Shown here piece by piece: positions 11,406-24,414 of a stretch of 64,000 bases of DNA. The stretch's first letter is position 1. Every line of letters begins with the position of its first letter. The notes beneath the pieces are model-generated. The model saw only the letters and a program-made list of their open reading frames with translations, was not told where the DNA came from and searched no databases. A program made the position numbers and the translations under genes. Source of the DNA: Megaleporinus macrocephalus (lineage: Eukaryota; Chordata; Actinopteri; Characiformes; Anostomidae). The DNA is taken from assembly GCA_021613375.1 (NCBI GenBank), contig CM038716.1, forward strand, positions 12,526,774 through 12,590,773. Direction: 5' to 3'.

Positions 11406-11632
11406 TCGCTCAGGCAGTCTTTCACTGAATCAATAGCTCCGACGGCTGCCGCATTGTCTGCCAAGCCGCGCGCTCCGGCCCCTGCAGCCTCCTTCTCTTT
11501 CACACTCGGCTTTATCAAGGTCATCTGAAGCAGACACGTGGCCTCCGTCTCCCACGCGCCGCTCCTCCGGCCGCGCAGCAACAGCACCCACCGCTGGACG
11601 AGCGCCGCAATGTCAGCCGGGAAACCACCAGG
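11391..11632. promoter_or_regulatory. CpG-rich patch, possible promoter or first exon
   Basis: This 240-bp stretch is GC-rich and dense in CpG (for example gccgcgcgctccgg, cacgcgccgctcctccggccgcgc), unlike the AT-rich surroundings. A start codon at 11610 has a good context (gccgcaATG) and opens MSAGKPPGP before the frame runs into the 36-bp minisatellite. It could be the 5' end of a gene cut by repeat insertion, or a chance GC island. No splice donor is convincing. Confidence 0.35.
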
Positions 11633-12970
11633 ACCATTATCAGTACTTTCTACTCCTTACATTTACACTCCATTATCAGTACTTTCTACTCCTTACATTT
11701 ACACTCCATTATCAGTACTTTCTACTCCTTACATTTACACTCCATTATCTGTACTTTCTACTCCTTACATTTACACTCCATTATCAGTACTTTCTACTCC
11801 TTACATTTACACTCCATTATCAGTACTTTCTACTCTTTACATTTACACTCCATTATCAGTACTTTCTACTCCTTACATTTACACTCCATTATCAGTACTT
11901 TCTACTCCTTTCTACTCCTTACATTTACACTCCATTATCAGTACTTTCTACTCCTTACATTTACACTCCATTATTAGTACTTTCTGCTCCTTACATTTAC
12001 ACTCCATTATCAGTACTTTCTACTCCTTACATTTACACTCCATTATCAGTACTTTCAACTCCTTACATTTACACTCCATTATCAGTACTTTCTACTCCTT
12101 ACATTTACACTGCATTATCAGTACTTTCTACTCCTTACATTTACACTCCATTATCAGTACTTTCTGCTCCTTACATTTACACTCCATTATCAGTACTTTC
12201 TACTCCTTACATTTACACTCCATTATCTGTACTTTCTACTCCTTACATTTACACTGCATTATCAGTACTTTCTACTCCTTACATTTACACTCCATTATCT
12301 GTACTTTCTACTCCTTACATTTACACTCCATTATCAGTATTTTCTACTCCTTACATTTACACTTCATTATCAGTACTTTCTACTCCTTACATTTACACTC
12401 CATTATCTGTACTTTCTACTCCTTACATTTACACTCCATTATCAGTACTTTCTACTCCTTACATTTACACTCCATTATCAGTACTTTCTACTCCTTACAT
12501 TTACACTCCATTATCTGTACTTTCTACTCCTTACATTTACACTCCATTATCAGTACTTTCTACTTCTTACATTTACAATCCATTATCAGTACTTTCTACT
12601 CCTTACATTAACACTCCATTATCAGTACTTTCTACTCCTTACATTTACACTCCATTATCAGTACTTTCTACTCCTTACATTTACACTCCATTATCAGTAC
12701 TTACTACTTCTTACATTTACAATCCATTATCTGTACTTTCTACTCCTTACATTTACACTCCATTATCAGTACTTTCTACTCCTTACATTTACACTCCATT
12801 ATCAGTACTTTCTACTCCTTACATTTACACTCCATTATCAGTACTTTCTACTCCTTACATTTACACTCCATTATCAGTACTTTCTACTCCTTACATTTAC
12901 ACTCCATTATCAGTACTTTCTACTTCTTACATTTACAATCCATTATCAGTACTTTCTACTCCTTACATTT
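11633..12970. repeat. 36-bp minisatellite (~37 units)
   Basis: The unit is 'ccattatcagtactttcta' plus 'ctccttacatttacact'. Variants include CTGTACTTT for CAGTACTTT and one partial 12-bp duplication near 11907. The period is divisible by three and the unit has no stop in one frame, which produces a 357-codon open frame of no coding value. Confidence 0.97.
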
Positions 12971-13498
12971 TAAACATAGTCTCGTTACTCCTATTTAATT
13001 TCAGCTTCTTTTCATTCATGTACATTTACATTCCAGTAAAGATTATTGATAACATGTCTTTGAAGTTTGACTTCATTACAATACTTATAGACAACTAGTC
13101 ATCATATCTTCTGCTCCATGAAACACATGTTAATGTTCAGTAGTAACAGATATGCTTCTTTAATATATTTACATTGTACTAAACTACATTCATGTTTAAT
13201 GGGCGTATATGAGCTGAAACAGGAAGCCTAGCGCATCCCAAATTTATCAACATTAACATTTTAATATAACATTATAGTCATTATGGCTTTTAGAAGAATG
13301 GGTTTTTGGGGAGGTGGGCTAGTGCACTGTAGACCCCTGTGGTGCGGACTAAGCTTTTGTCCTTACTGGCATTTTTTCTCCTTACATTACTTTTACTTTT
13401 ATACTTTAAGTAGTTCTGAAAGCAGTACTTTTGCACTTTTACTGGAGTAAAAAGCTTCAGTTGATACTTCAACTGAAAGTTAAACTCGCTAACGTTTC

Positions 13499-13706
13499 AG
13501 TCATTAGGGTGTTGTCATGGTATCCCAAGAGGTCACCAGGGTGTCACCATGGTATCCCAAGTGGTCACTATGGTGTTGCCATGGCATCCCAAGTGGTTGC
13601 TAAGGTGTTGTCATGGTATCCCAAGAGGTCACCAGGGTGTCACCATGGTATCCTAGGTGGTCACTAGTGTGCTGTACCTGGTATACCAAGTGGTTGCTAG
13701 GGTGTG
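13499..13706. repeat. ~32-33-bp minisatellite (~6 units)
   Basis: The units read like 'gtcatggtatcccaagagg' then 'tcaccagggtgt'. They are diverged from each other. The array lies just inside the left arm of the fold-back structure. Confidence 0.85.
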
Positions 13707-16115
13707 TACAGTAGAGCACTCTACAGTCTCTACATTATTCTTACAGTATAGTTTCTCTGCATTACTAGTACAGTACTCTACACTGCTCCTACAGTGCAGT
13801 ACTCAGTACAGTTATTTAGTACAGTTTTTTACATTACTAGTAGAGTACAGTAATCTACAGTACTATACACTACTCCTACAGTATATTTTCTTTAAAGTAC
13901 TGTACACTATTCCTACAGTACTCTATATTATTCAGTACAGTTTTCTACATTACTAGTAGAGTACAGTTCTCTACACTACTCCTATAGTGCAGTACTTTAT
14001 ATTATTCTTGTAGAAGATTTCTACTATAAGAAAACTACTAAAATTGCTACAGTACTCTAAAGTACTGTACCCTGTTTCTATAGTGCAATACTTTATATTA
14101 TTCTTACAGTACTTTTCTACATTACTAGTACAGTACAGTACTCTACAGTACTACATTAATAGTACACTATTCTAAAGTACTGTACACTATTCCTAATACT
14201 TTACATTATTCTTACAGTAGTTTTCTACATTATTAGTACAGTACAGTACTCTACAGTACTACATTAATAGTACACTATTCTAAAGTACTGTGTACTATTC
14301 CTAATACTCTACATTATTCTTACAGTAGTTTTCTATATTACTAGTACAGTACTCTACAGTAGTCTACATCTATCCTACAGTAAAATACTCTACATTATTC
14401 TTACAGTAGTTTTCTACATTATTAGTACAGTACTCTACAGTAGTCTACATCTATCCTACAGTAAAATACTCTACATTATTACAGTATTTTTCTGCATTAC
14501 TATTACTGTAAAGTACTCTACAATACTGTACACTACTCCTATAGTGCAGTACTTTATTCTTACAGTAGTTCTCTACATTACTACTACAGTACAGTACTCT
14601 ACAGTACTACATTAATAGTACACTATTCTAAAGTACTGTACACTATTCCTAATACTCTACATTATTCTTACAGTAGTATTCTATATTACTAGTGCAGTAC
14701 TCTACACTAGTCTACATCTATCCTACAGTAAAATACTCTACATTATTCTTAGTAGTATTCTATATTACTAGTACAGTACTCTACAGTAGTCTACATCTAT
14801 CCTACAGTAAAATACTCTACATTATTCTTAGTAGTATTCTATATTACTAGTACAGTACTCTACAGTAGTCTACATTTATCCTACAGTAAAATACTCTACA
14901 TTATTCTTAGTAGTATTCTATATTACTAGTACAGTACTCTACACTAGTCTACATCTATCCTACAGTAAAATACTCTACATTATTCTTAGTAGTATTCTAT
15001 ATTATTAGTACAGTACTCTACAGTAGTCTACACCTATCCTACAGTAAAATACTCTACATTATTATTACAGTATTTTTCTGCATTACTATTACTGTAAAGT
15101 ACTCTACAATACTGTACACTACTCCTATAGTGCAGTACTTTATTCTTACAGTAGTTCTCTACATTACTACTACAGTACAGTACTCTACAGTACTACATTA
15201 ACAGTACACTATTCTAAAGTACTGTACACTATTCCTAATACTCTACATTATTCTTAGTAGTATTCTATATTACTAGTGCAGTACTCTACAGTAGTCTCCA
15301 TCTATCCTAAAGTAAAATACTCTACATTATACTGTATAGTTTTCTACATTACTAGTACAGTACTCTACAGTAGTCTCCATCTATCCTACAGTAAAATACT
15401 CTACATTATTCTTAGTAGTATTCTATATTACTAGTACAGTACTCTACAGTAGTCTCCATCTATCCTACAGTAAAATACTCTACATTATTCTTAGTAGTAT
15501 TCTATATTACTAGTACAGTACTCTACAGTAGTCTACATCTATCCTACAGTAAAATACTCTACATTATACAGTATAGTTTTCTACATTACTAGTACAGTAC
15601 TCTACAGTAGTCTCCATCTATCCTAAAGTAAAATACTCTACATTATACTGTATAGTTTTCTACATTACTAGTACAGTACTCTACAGTAGTCTCCATCTAT
15701 CCTACAGTAAAATACTCTACATTATTCTTAGTAGTATTCTATATTACTAGTACAGTACTCTACAGTAGTCTACATCTATCCTAAAGTAAAATACTCTACA
15801 TTATACTGTATAGTTTTCTACATTACCAGTTCTGTAAAGTACTCTAAAATACTGTACACTACTCCTATAGTACTTTATTCTTACAGTAGTTTTCTACATT
15901 ACTAGTACAGTACAGTACTCTACAGTACTCTACATTTATCCGATAGTACAGTACACTCTATTATTATTACAGTACAGTACTCTACAGTATTCTACAATTA
16001 TCCTACAGTGCAGTATACTTACAGTATTTATTTTTTACATTACTGGTACAATACAGTACTCTACATTACCATACTGTTTTATACATTACTAGTACATTAC
16101 TTTACAGTATTCTAC
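13707..16115. repeat. Diverged 79-bp AT-rich minisatellite (2.4 kb)
   Basis: The unit includes tacattattcttagtagta, ctagtacagtactctacag and tctacatctatcctacag. Units at 14660-15810 are nearly regular; those at 13707-14500 and after 15820 are shorter and more degenerate. GTAC and CTACAGTA palindromic words recur throughout. Confidence 0.9.
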
Positions 16116-16686
16116 ATTTCTCAAACTTGTTTTTTAGAATTTGTCTTTCGCATTTTTATTTGGAAATACAACAACCTTCAGTTACAGAATTTTATAATCA
16201 GCCGAGAGTTGACAGTTTGAGTTTTCTCATGGACTCTTACTGTAGCAGTGTTGACAACAACTTCAGACGGTTACAAAAGAGCTACTAGATCCTATAGATA
16301 CTAGGGTTAAAAAATACTTCTGTAGAAGTTGAGGTATCAACTCAAACTTTTTACTCCAGTAAAAGAGTAAAATGCTGCTTTCAGAACTACTAAAAGTACA
16401 AAAGTAAAAGTAATGTAAGGAAAAAATGCCATTAAGGACAAAAGCTTAGTCCGCACCACAGGGGTCTATAGTGCACTAGCCCACCTCCCCAAAAAACCCA
16501 TTCTTCTAAAAGCCGTAATGACTATAATGTTATATTAAAATGTTGATGTTGATAAATTTGGGATGAGCTAGGCTTCCTGTTTCAGCTCATATACGCCCAT
16601 TAAACATGAATGTAGTTTAGTACAATGTAAATATATTAAAGAAGCATATCTGTTACTACTGAGCATTAACATGTGTTTCATGTGAA

Positions 16687-17414
16687 CGGTGTACATTTCG
16701 AACTGTACAGAAAGCTTTATGTGCCCAAAGCATGAGCGTGTCAGCGCCGGAGATTCAGCTGGTATTTTAATCAGCCGGTGATTCACGCGTCCATCATGGA
16801 CATGAAACAGACGCACGATCAAAACATCCTGTCACAAACTACTACTGTTCACGCTGCAATCCCTCCAGCGCCGTAAACACCGCTCTGGTTTTAGAGCCCG
16901 CCGCGTCTGAAAATAGCCGTTCTTTGTGTTTTTGGTCTTCGGAATGAGTCACACAATGTTGTTTCTGTGGGAAACGTATCCGCATGAAAGGAAGAGTGAC
17001 ACCCACTACGATTAACACATATCTGCTTGTTAGAGATAAGAGACGGCAGAGCTGCATTATGACCCAGGGGATACAGTCCCATTGAGATGAGCGCAATGTT
17101 ATCCAACTGGAAAACGATATCTCCCCAGTTTGTGAGGGTTTTTTGTTGTTGTTGTTGGTTTTTTTCTGAGGATTGGTTTAGTCTTATTTATGTCAAAAGC
17201 CAAAGAAGCCAGCGGAGCAATTTCACAGTGAGTAAACAAAGCTGGGAATTGTGGGCAATGCCGACTGGTTTTTATGGAATCTAAGGCTCGGAAGAATGAA
17301 TTTGTGGATATTTCTTTTATGTCATTGTGGCAGAGCTTTTATGTGGGCCAGGTCTGAAGAGTCTATTCACTTTGAATTTCTTCATTACGCCCTGAACATA
17401 TTCTACATAATATT
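16687..17414. other. Unique-looking region, no gene recognised
   Basis: The stretch has more CpG than its neighbours (16730-16920) and a few short frames on both strands, none with family resemblance. It may hold a remnant of unique sequence between two repeats. Confidence 0.4.
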
Positions 17415-17930
17415 ACTGTTCAAAAGTTTGGAATCACAGTAAAATGTTCTTGTTTTCAATGGAGTATCTTCTTCCTTAACACAACAATGGACTGACGGGT
17501 CTCTAAAGAAAGTTGTTTCTTTCTGGTCATTGTGAGTCGGTCAGCAAGCCATCAACTGCTGATCTTCAGATACTAAACTAACCTAGAATGTTGTTCTCCC
17601 TTTTATACTCACTTATTAGTAGAATGTTTTTCCAGCTGTGATCACAATTGAGCAAGAGTGTCCTAACAACCAATTAGTCCAATAACATCCTTAACTTGGA
17701 TTGGTGGTCATACCAGGAGATTTAGACAGAGGACTGAGAATTACTGATAATAGGACTATATGTGAAATAAGCCTCTATACAAAAATAGACTTTAATACAA
17801 ACATTTTTGTTCTTTAAAAATCATCTGATACACTTACATTCATTGTGAAATGGACAATATTGTTTGTGAATTGCATGAAAAATTGCATGAAATTAAATTC
17901 TAAAGTGATCCTTAAGTTTTGAGCGGTAGT

Positions 17931-17931
<1 letters not shown>
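17415..17931 (-). mobile_element. Tc1-derived MITE, copy 2 (both ends)
   Basis: It is flanked by related inverted ends: ACTGTTCAAAAGTTTGGAAT on the left and, on the other strand at the right, CACTACCGCTCAAAACTT. The 517-bp body is the reverse complement of copy 1 and contains the relic transposase start (MTRKKQLSLETRQS) on the minus strand near 17530. It runs directly into (TA)n at 17934. Confidence 0.8.

Positions 17932-17933
<2 letters not shown>

Positions 17934-18006
<73 letters not shown>
17934..18006. repeat. (TA)n microsatellite
   Basis: About 36 TA units directly adjoin the MITE end. Confidence 0.97.
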
Positions 18007-18009
<3 letters not shown>

Positions 18010-18039
18010 CCAAACATCTCACAATCTTGAAAGCCGCCA

Positions 18040-18200
18040 TATTGGATCAAGGACAGGTTTTCCCAATGGGAAGGTGGTCAAGTAGCAGATCAAAGAAGAC
18101 CAAAGAAGACCAATAGAAATGCTTCAGAATAGCTTGGAAAAAAATCTGGTTCCATTGACTTACATTGGAAGTAAAGACAGTTTTTGGTCTCTCCTATAAA
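18040..18200. repeat. Interspersed repeat shared in inverse orientation with 47035-47140
   Basis: The phrase around 'ggttccattgacttacatt' and 'ccaatagaaatgc' recurs as the reverse complement near 47080-47130. A weaker partial match occurs near 58090. Family unknown. 18200-18556 contains nothing further recognised. Confidence 0.5.
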
Positions 18201-18556
18201 GTTCATGAGTATATAGTGGTTGGTATTGTGTTTGTGTGTGTTTATAAGTGGGTTAATCTCTTAGTGTATTACTGGGTGAAAGGAATCTTGTTTAAAGAAT
18301 CGAGGCAGTGTATCCGACCTGAATGGAGTCAGTAACACTTCTCTATGTCAGCAGATCCTCGTTCACTGCCAGCTAAAGTCGTTTGATCATCAGTACAGCG
18401 GTGTTAACTCGGTTGACATGGATCAGTGTGGGACTGGTTTAATACCTAAAACCAGTATACTGATGCATCTCTGACTATTTGTGTGCTCTTAATAGACTTG
18501 TATGATTTGGTTCCCCACCTGGATGACCACCGTACCCTATACCAATAAGAGCCCTC

Positions 18557-18982
18557 CTAACACTACCTTCACCTACCTGTGTACAGGTAAACTGTCTAAC
18601 ACTACCTTCACCTACCTGTGTACAGGTAAACTGTCTAACACTACCTTCACCTACCTGTGTACAGGTAAACTGTCTAACACTATCCTCACCTACCTGTGTA
18701 CAGCTAAACTGTCTAACACTACATTCACCTACCTGTGTACAGGTAAACTGTCTAACACTACCTTCATCTACCTGTGTACAGGTAAACTGTCTAACACTGC
18801 CCTCACCTACCTGTGTACAGGTAAACTGTCTAACACTATCCTCACCTATCTGTGTACAGCTAAACTGTCTAACACTACATTCACCTACCTGTGTACAGGT
18901 AAACTGTCTAACACTACCTTCATCTACCTGTGTACAGGTAAACTGTCTAACACTGCCCTCACCTACCTGTGTACAGGTGAAC
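18557..18982. repeat. 39-bp minisatellite (11 units), same family as 51377-51942
   Basis: The unit is 'aacactaccttcacctacc' then 'tgtgtacaggtaaactgtct'. It contains the inverted repeat TACCTG-TGTA-CAGGTA, and CAGGTAAAC resembles a splice donor. A block of units is itself duplicated (variants 'tatcctcac', 'acattcac', 'ccttcatc', 'tgccctcac' occur twice in the same order). Confidence 0.95.
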
Positions 18983-19953
18983 TTAATATGAATTTAATAG
19001 CCTATTAATTACCTTTAAAAATCATTACATTAAGTTTATAGTCAGTGTGTCTGATCTTTTCTGATATCCTGGATTGTCATGGAAATTAGCTCCGTTAGGA
19101 CGAGTCTCAGATCAGTATGCACTTCACAGCTCTGGCCTGGTCTTGGCTAAGCTCTCTCGCTCCAGGTTACTGAACTAAATTGTCAGCGCCGGCTCCTCTA
19201 GAGGTGCTTTGGGTCCGCTGTGAAAAAAGAAGTCCTCAAATCTCTCCAAAGAACACGTTATGAAAATTTCATGTCCGTTCCCAGCCGTCTGACAAGTGAT
19301 GGATTGAACCACAGAGACGGCAGACACAAAGGAGGCTGTTGCTAAGATATAAGGAATCAGTCCGGTTCAGTTTCTTCGGTTCAGATCAGGATGTGTTGCT
19401 ATTTTACACCAGCACAACAACAATGTGCTTATATCTTAGGATAATATATTCAAGTTCCAGTGAACCCTTCAATGCACACGCTAAGCAAACTCCTTCTAAT
19501 GCACAACGTGGGACCCCTATTCATTTCCTATGTTACTTGTATGTACTGCTAAGTGTGAAATCAGTTCATTTCATTATTTAATGTTTCAAGTGTTCATTAA
19601 AAACCTTGTTTTTGGATCTTAAATCATTATTTTAATTCTTATTTATTTACTTCATGAACAAAAACAGTGTTTGTAAACATTGTTCCCGACTGCAAATGTT
19701 TACAAACGTCAACAGTTCCTATCAAACTCCATAGTGAACACATAAGGGTTAAGTCTGAGCTGTGCAGATGTGTTTGAAGGCAGCGATGATTAATATTAAT
19801 AAAGTAAATAATACAACTAGTAAACTGAGGAATTCACGGAAGCTTGAATGATAAAAAAAAATTATCGCAGAGATATAAAAGATAAAGTCTCAGTCGAGTC
19901 ACTTTTGACCAGGTTGTGCATCAAATGGTTAAAAAAGCTAACTGTTAAGGAGC
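18983..19953. other. No gene recognised
   Basis: Mixed unique-looking, mildly AT-rich sequence. Short frames (for example at 19339-19581) show no family resemblance. Confidence 0.4.
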
Positions 19954-20830
19954 TACACTAAATGGCCAAAAGTATGTGGACACCTACACATTGCACCCAT
20001 ATGAGCTTGTTTAACACCACATTCCAAATTCAAGGGGATTCATATGAAATTGCTATAACTGTCTCTACCCCTCTGGGAATGCTTTCCATACATTTTGGAG
20101 TGTGTTTGTGGGAATTCTCCAAAGTCTAGTGTTAGAACTTTACACTACTCCAGAGTCCAGTGGTGAAGCTTTACACATCTCCAGAGTCCAGTGTTAGAAC
20201 TCTACACTAATGCAGAGACCAGTGGTGTAGCTTTACACCACTCCAGAGTCCAGTGGTGGAGCTTTACACCACTCCAGAGTCCAGTGGTTGAGCTTTACAC
20301 CACTCCAGAGTCCAGTGGTTGAGCTTTACACCACTCCAGAGTCCAGCGGTGGAGCTTTACACCACTCCACAGTCCAGCGGTGGAGCTTTATACCACTCCA
20401 GAGTCCAATGGTGGAGCTTTACACCATTCCAGAGTCCAGTGGTGGAAATTTACACCTCTCCAGAGTCCAGTGGTGGAGATTTACACCCCTCCAGAGTCTA
20501 GTGGTGGAGTTTACATCACTCCCGAGTCCAGTGGTGAAGCTTTACGCCACTCCAGAGTTCAGTGGTGGAGCTTTACACCACTCCAGAGTCCAGTGGTGGA
20601 GCTTTATACCCTTCCAGAGTCTAGTAGTGGAGCTTTACACCACTCCAGAGTCCAGTGGTGAAGCTTTACACCACTCAGTGGTGGAGTTGTTTTTGCTCCT
20701 TGCAACAGTGGCACTAGTTCACTGAGCTCTTCAGTACAACCCATTCTGCTTTAGTATATGTCTATGGATACTTTTTGTTTATGTACATACACCTGGTAGC
20801 AATTTGTTTAGGTAAAACACTTTAAGTCTA
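19954..20830 (-). mobile_element. Tc1-like element, deleted, with internal minisatellite
   Basis: It begins TACACTAAATGGCCAAAAGT, a typical fish Tc1 terminal repeat (…ATGGCCAAAAGTATGTGGACACC). At the right 'ttcactgagctcttcag', 'acaacccattctgc' and 'acacctggtagcaattt' match the opposite inner end of this family. The transposase gene has been replaced by a 33-bp tandem array. The final terminal repeat is degraded near 20830. Confidence 0.7.
20124..20685. repeat. 33-bp minisatellite derived from Tc1 transposase sequence (~17 units)
   Basis: The unit is 'ctccagagtccagtggtgg' then 'agctttacaccact'. Its reverse complement resembles the codons for WSKARQHWTLEQ of the intact Tc1 relatives at 52650 and 58470 (tggagtaaagcacgccaac then actggactctagag). 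The period is divisible by three, so frames stay open on the plus strand without meaning. Confidence 0.9.
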
Positions 20831-21423
20831 TAATTAGCTAGGGTGTTAACAGATAATGATACAATCTTCTTGCACATGGTTGACCATCAAAACGGTCACT
20901 GTCATAAAAACAGCGGTGAAAGAACGTCAGGCCCCACTGTTGCGTCAGATCTGAGAACATCTACGGCTGTTTCTGTCCATTCTGTTGTTGACACCTCAAC
21001 ACTGTTGGTGTTCTCAGAACAATGAATTGACAATCCCAGAGCCCAGACCTCAACACCACAGATAGATCGGGGGTTGTTTGGATGGTGAGAAGTAGAAGGC
21101 AGCTTCTATAGAAGTTCAAACAAAGGAAACGCTAGATACTGCACACATTCATTGGCGAGTTTCTGACCGCAGCACTGGTTTTGGCCAAACAGTATTTGGG
21201 TGGCTCTCAGCATAACAGCCACAATGACGTGAATACTAAGGATTTTATCTGTGTCACTCTGAATGATGGGTTGCGTTGACTGCCACCTAGCCAAGAGCAG
21301 CTCTGTGGTCCAAAACTGACCACTGATAAAGGGCTAAAGGATGGTTAACACAAATGGCAAACCAACAGGACTGCAGTATCTAACAAGGTCGAGCTATTAG
21401 GTAATGGTTTCTGATAAAGTGTC
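20831..21423. other. No gene recognised; possible eroded Tc1 sequence
   Basis: A phrase 'agcccagacctcaacacc' near 21040 looks like the Tc1 'SPDLNP' coding block, but the surroundings are too eroded for a firm call. Confidence 0.3.
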
Positions 21424-24414
21424 ATAAAAGTAACATAGAGATACTCAGCAGTTCATACAGTAACATATAGACACTCAGCAGTACATACAGTAACATAGAG
21501 ATACTTAGCAGTACATACAGTAACATAGAGACACTCAGCAGTACATACAGTAACATAGAGACACTCAGCAGTACATACAGTAACATAGAGATACTCAGCA
21601 GTACATACAGTAACATAGAGATACTCAGCAGTACATACAGTAACATAGACACTCAGCAGTACATACAGTAACATAGAGATACTCAGCAGTACATACAGTA
21701 ACATAGAGACACTCAGCAGTACATACAGTAACACAGACACTCAGCAGTACATACAGTAACATAGAGACACTCAGCAGTACATACAGTAACATAGAGACAC
21801 TCAGCAGTACATACAGTAACATAGACACTCAGCAGTACATACAGTAACATAGAGATACTCAGCAGTACATACAGTAACATAGAGACACTCAGCAGTACAT
21901 ACAGTAACATAGAGATACTCAGCAGTACATACAGTAACATAGAGACACTCAGCAGTTCATACAGTAACATAGAGACACTCAGCAGTACATACAGTAACAT
22001 AGAGATACTCAGCAGTACATACAGTAACATAGAGACACTCAGCAGTACATGCAGTAACATAGAGATACTCAGCAGTACATACAGTAACATATAGACACTC
22101 AGCAGTACATACAGTAACATAGAGATACTTAGCAGTACATACAGTAATATAGAGACACTCAGCAGTACATACAGTAACAGACACTCAGCAGTACATACAG
22201 TAACATAGAGACATTCAGCAGTACATACAGTAACATAGAGACACTCAGCAGTACATACAGTAACATAGAGATACTCAGCAGTACATACAGTAACATAGAC
22301 ACTCAGCAGTACATACAGTAACATAGAGATACTCAGCAGTACATACAGTAACATAGAGATACTCAGCAGTACATACAGTAACATAGACACTCAGCAGTAC
22401 ATACAGTAACATAGAGATACTCAGCAGTACATACAGTAACATAGACACTCAGCAGTACATACAGTAACATAGAGATACTCAGCAGTACAAACAGTAACAT
22501 AGACACTCAGCAGTACATACAGTAACATAGAGACACTCAGCAGTACATACAGTAACATAGAGATACTCAGCAGTACATACAGTAACATAGAGACACTCAG
22601 CAGTACATACAGTAACATAGAGATACTCAGCAGTACATACAGTAACATAGACACTCAGCAGTACATACAGTAACATAGAGATACTCAGCAGTACATACAG
22701 AAACATAGAGATACTCAGCAGTACATACAGTAACATAGAGACACTCAGTAGTACATACAGTAACATAGACACTCAGCAGTACATACAGTAACATAGACAC
22801 TCAGCAGTACATACAGTAACATAGAGACCATCAGCAGTACATACAGTAACATAGAGACACTCAGCAGTACATACAGTAACATAGAGATACTCAGCAGTAC
22901 ATACAGTAACATAGACACTCAGCAGTACATACAGTAACATAGAGATACTCAGCAGTACATACAGAAACATAGAGATACTCAGCAGTACATACAGTAACAT
23001 AGAGACACTCAGTAGTACATACAGTAACATAGACACTCAGCAGTACATACAGTAACATAGAGATACTCAGCAGTACATACAGTAACATAGACACTCAGCA
23101 GTACATACAGTAACATAGAGATACTCAGCAGTACATACAGTAACATAGAGACACTCAGCAGTACATACAGTAACATAGACACTCAGCAGTATATACAGTA
23201 ACATAGAGACACTCAGCAGTATATACAGTAACATAGAGATACTCAGCAGTACATACAGTAACATAGACACTCAGCAGTACATACAGTAACATAGACACTC
23301 AGTAGTACATACAGTAACATAGAGATACTCAGCAGTACATACAGTAACATAGAAACACTCAGTAGTACATACAGTAACATAGACACTCAGCAGTACATAC
23401 AGTAACATAGAGATACTCAGCAGTACATACAGTAACATAGAAACACTCAGTAGTACATACAGTAACATAGACACTCAGCAGTACATACAGTAACATAGAG
23501 ATACTCAGCAGTACATACAGTAACATAGACACTCAGCAGTACATACAGTAACATAGAGATACTCAGCAGTACATACAGTAACATAGAGACACTCAGTAGT
23601 ACATACAGTAACAGACACTCAGGAGTACATACAGTAACATAGAGATACTCAGCAGTACATACAGTAACATAGACACTCAGCAGTACATACAGTAACATAG
23701 AGACACTCAGCAGTACATACAGTAACATAGAGATACTCAGCAGTACATACAGTAACATAGAGACACTCAGCAGTACATACAGTAACATAGAGATACTCAG
23801 CAGTACATACAGTAACAGAGACACTCAGCAGTACATACAGTAACATAGAGATACTCAGCAGTACATACAGTAACATAGAGACACTCAGCAGTACATACAG
23901 TAACATAGAGATACTCAGCAGTACATACAGTAACAGAGACACTCAGCAGTACATACAGTAACATAGAGACACTCAGTAGTACATACAGTAACATAGACAC
24001 TCTGCAGTACATACAGTAACATAGAGATACTCAGCAGTACATACAGAAACATAGAGAAACTCAGCAGTACATACAGTAACATAGAGACACTCAGTAGTAC
24101 ATACAGTAACATAGAGATACTCAGCAGTACATACAGTAACATAGAGATACTCAGCAGTACATACAGTAACATAGACACTCAGCAGTACATACAGTAACAT
24201 AGAGATACTCAGCAGTACATACAGAAACATAGAGATACTCAGCAGTACATACAGTAACATAGAGACACTCAGCAGTACATACAGTAACATAGAGATACTC
24301 AGCAGTACATACAGTAACATAGAGATACTCAGCAGTACATACAGTAACATAGAGACACTCAGCAGTACATACAGTAACATAGAGATACTCAGCAGTACAT
24401 ACAGTAACATAGAG
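21424..24414. repeat. 3.0-kb array of 30/28-bp minisatellite units (~100 units)
   Basis: The basic unit is 'agtaacatagagacactcag' then 'cagtacatac'. Three main variants are interspersed: agagATACTC, agagACACTC and a 28-bp form lacking GA. Blocks with the rarer 'cagaaacatag' variant (near 22699, 22961, 24043 and 24221) share the same neighbouring units, showing higher-order duplication. Minus-strand frames across it are periodic artefacts. Confidence 0.98.

Larger units (their letters stand above)
13118..16686. mobile_element. 3.6-kb fold-back structure with ~365-bp inverted arms
   Basis: Positions 13118-13482 and 16316-16686 are inverted copies of each other with only scattered differences; shared landmarks are the segment around 'gtgcactagcccacctcccc' and the segment around 'cttcctgtttcagctcatat'. 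The interior is filled with two tandem arrays and no gene. Such architecture is typical of fold-back transposons, though the outer boundaries and target duplication could not be fixed. Confidence 0.75.

Noticed and set aside
11538..12611. 357-codon open frame on the plus strand
   Set aside because: It is a 36-bp tandem repeat with no stop in one frame; only the first ~30 codons lie outside the array and they match no family.
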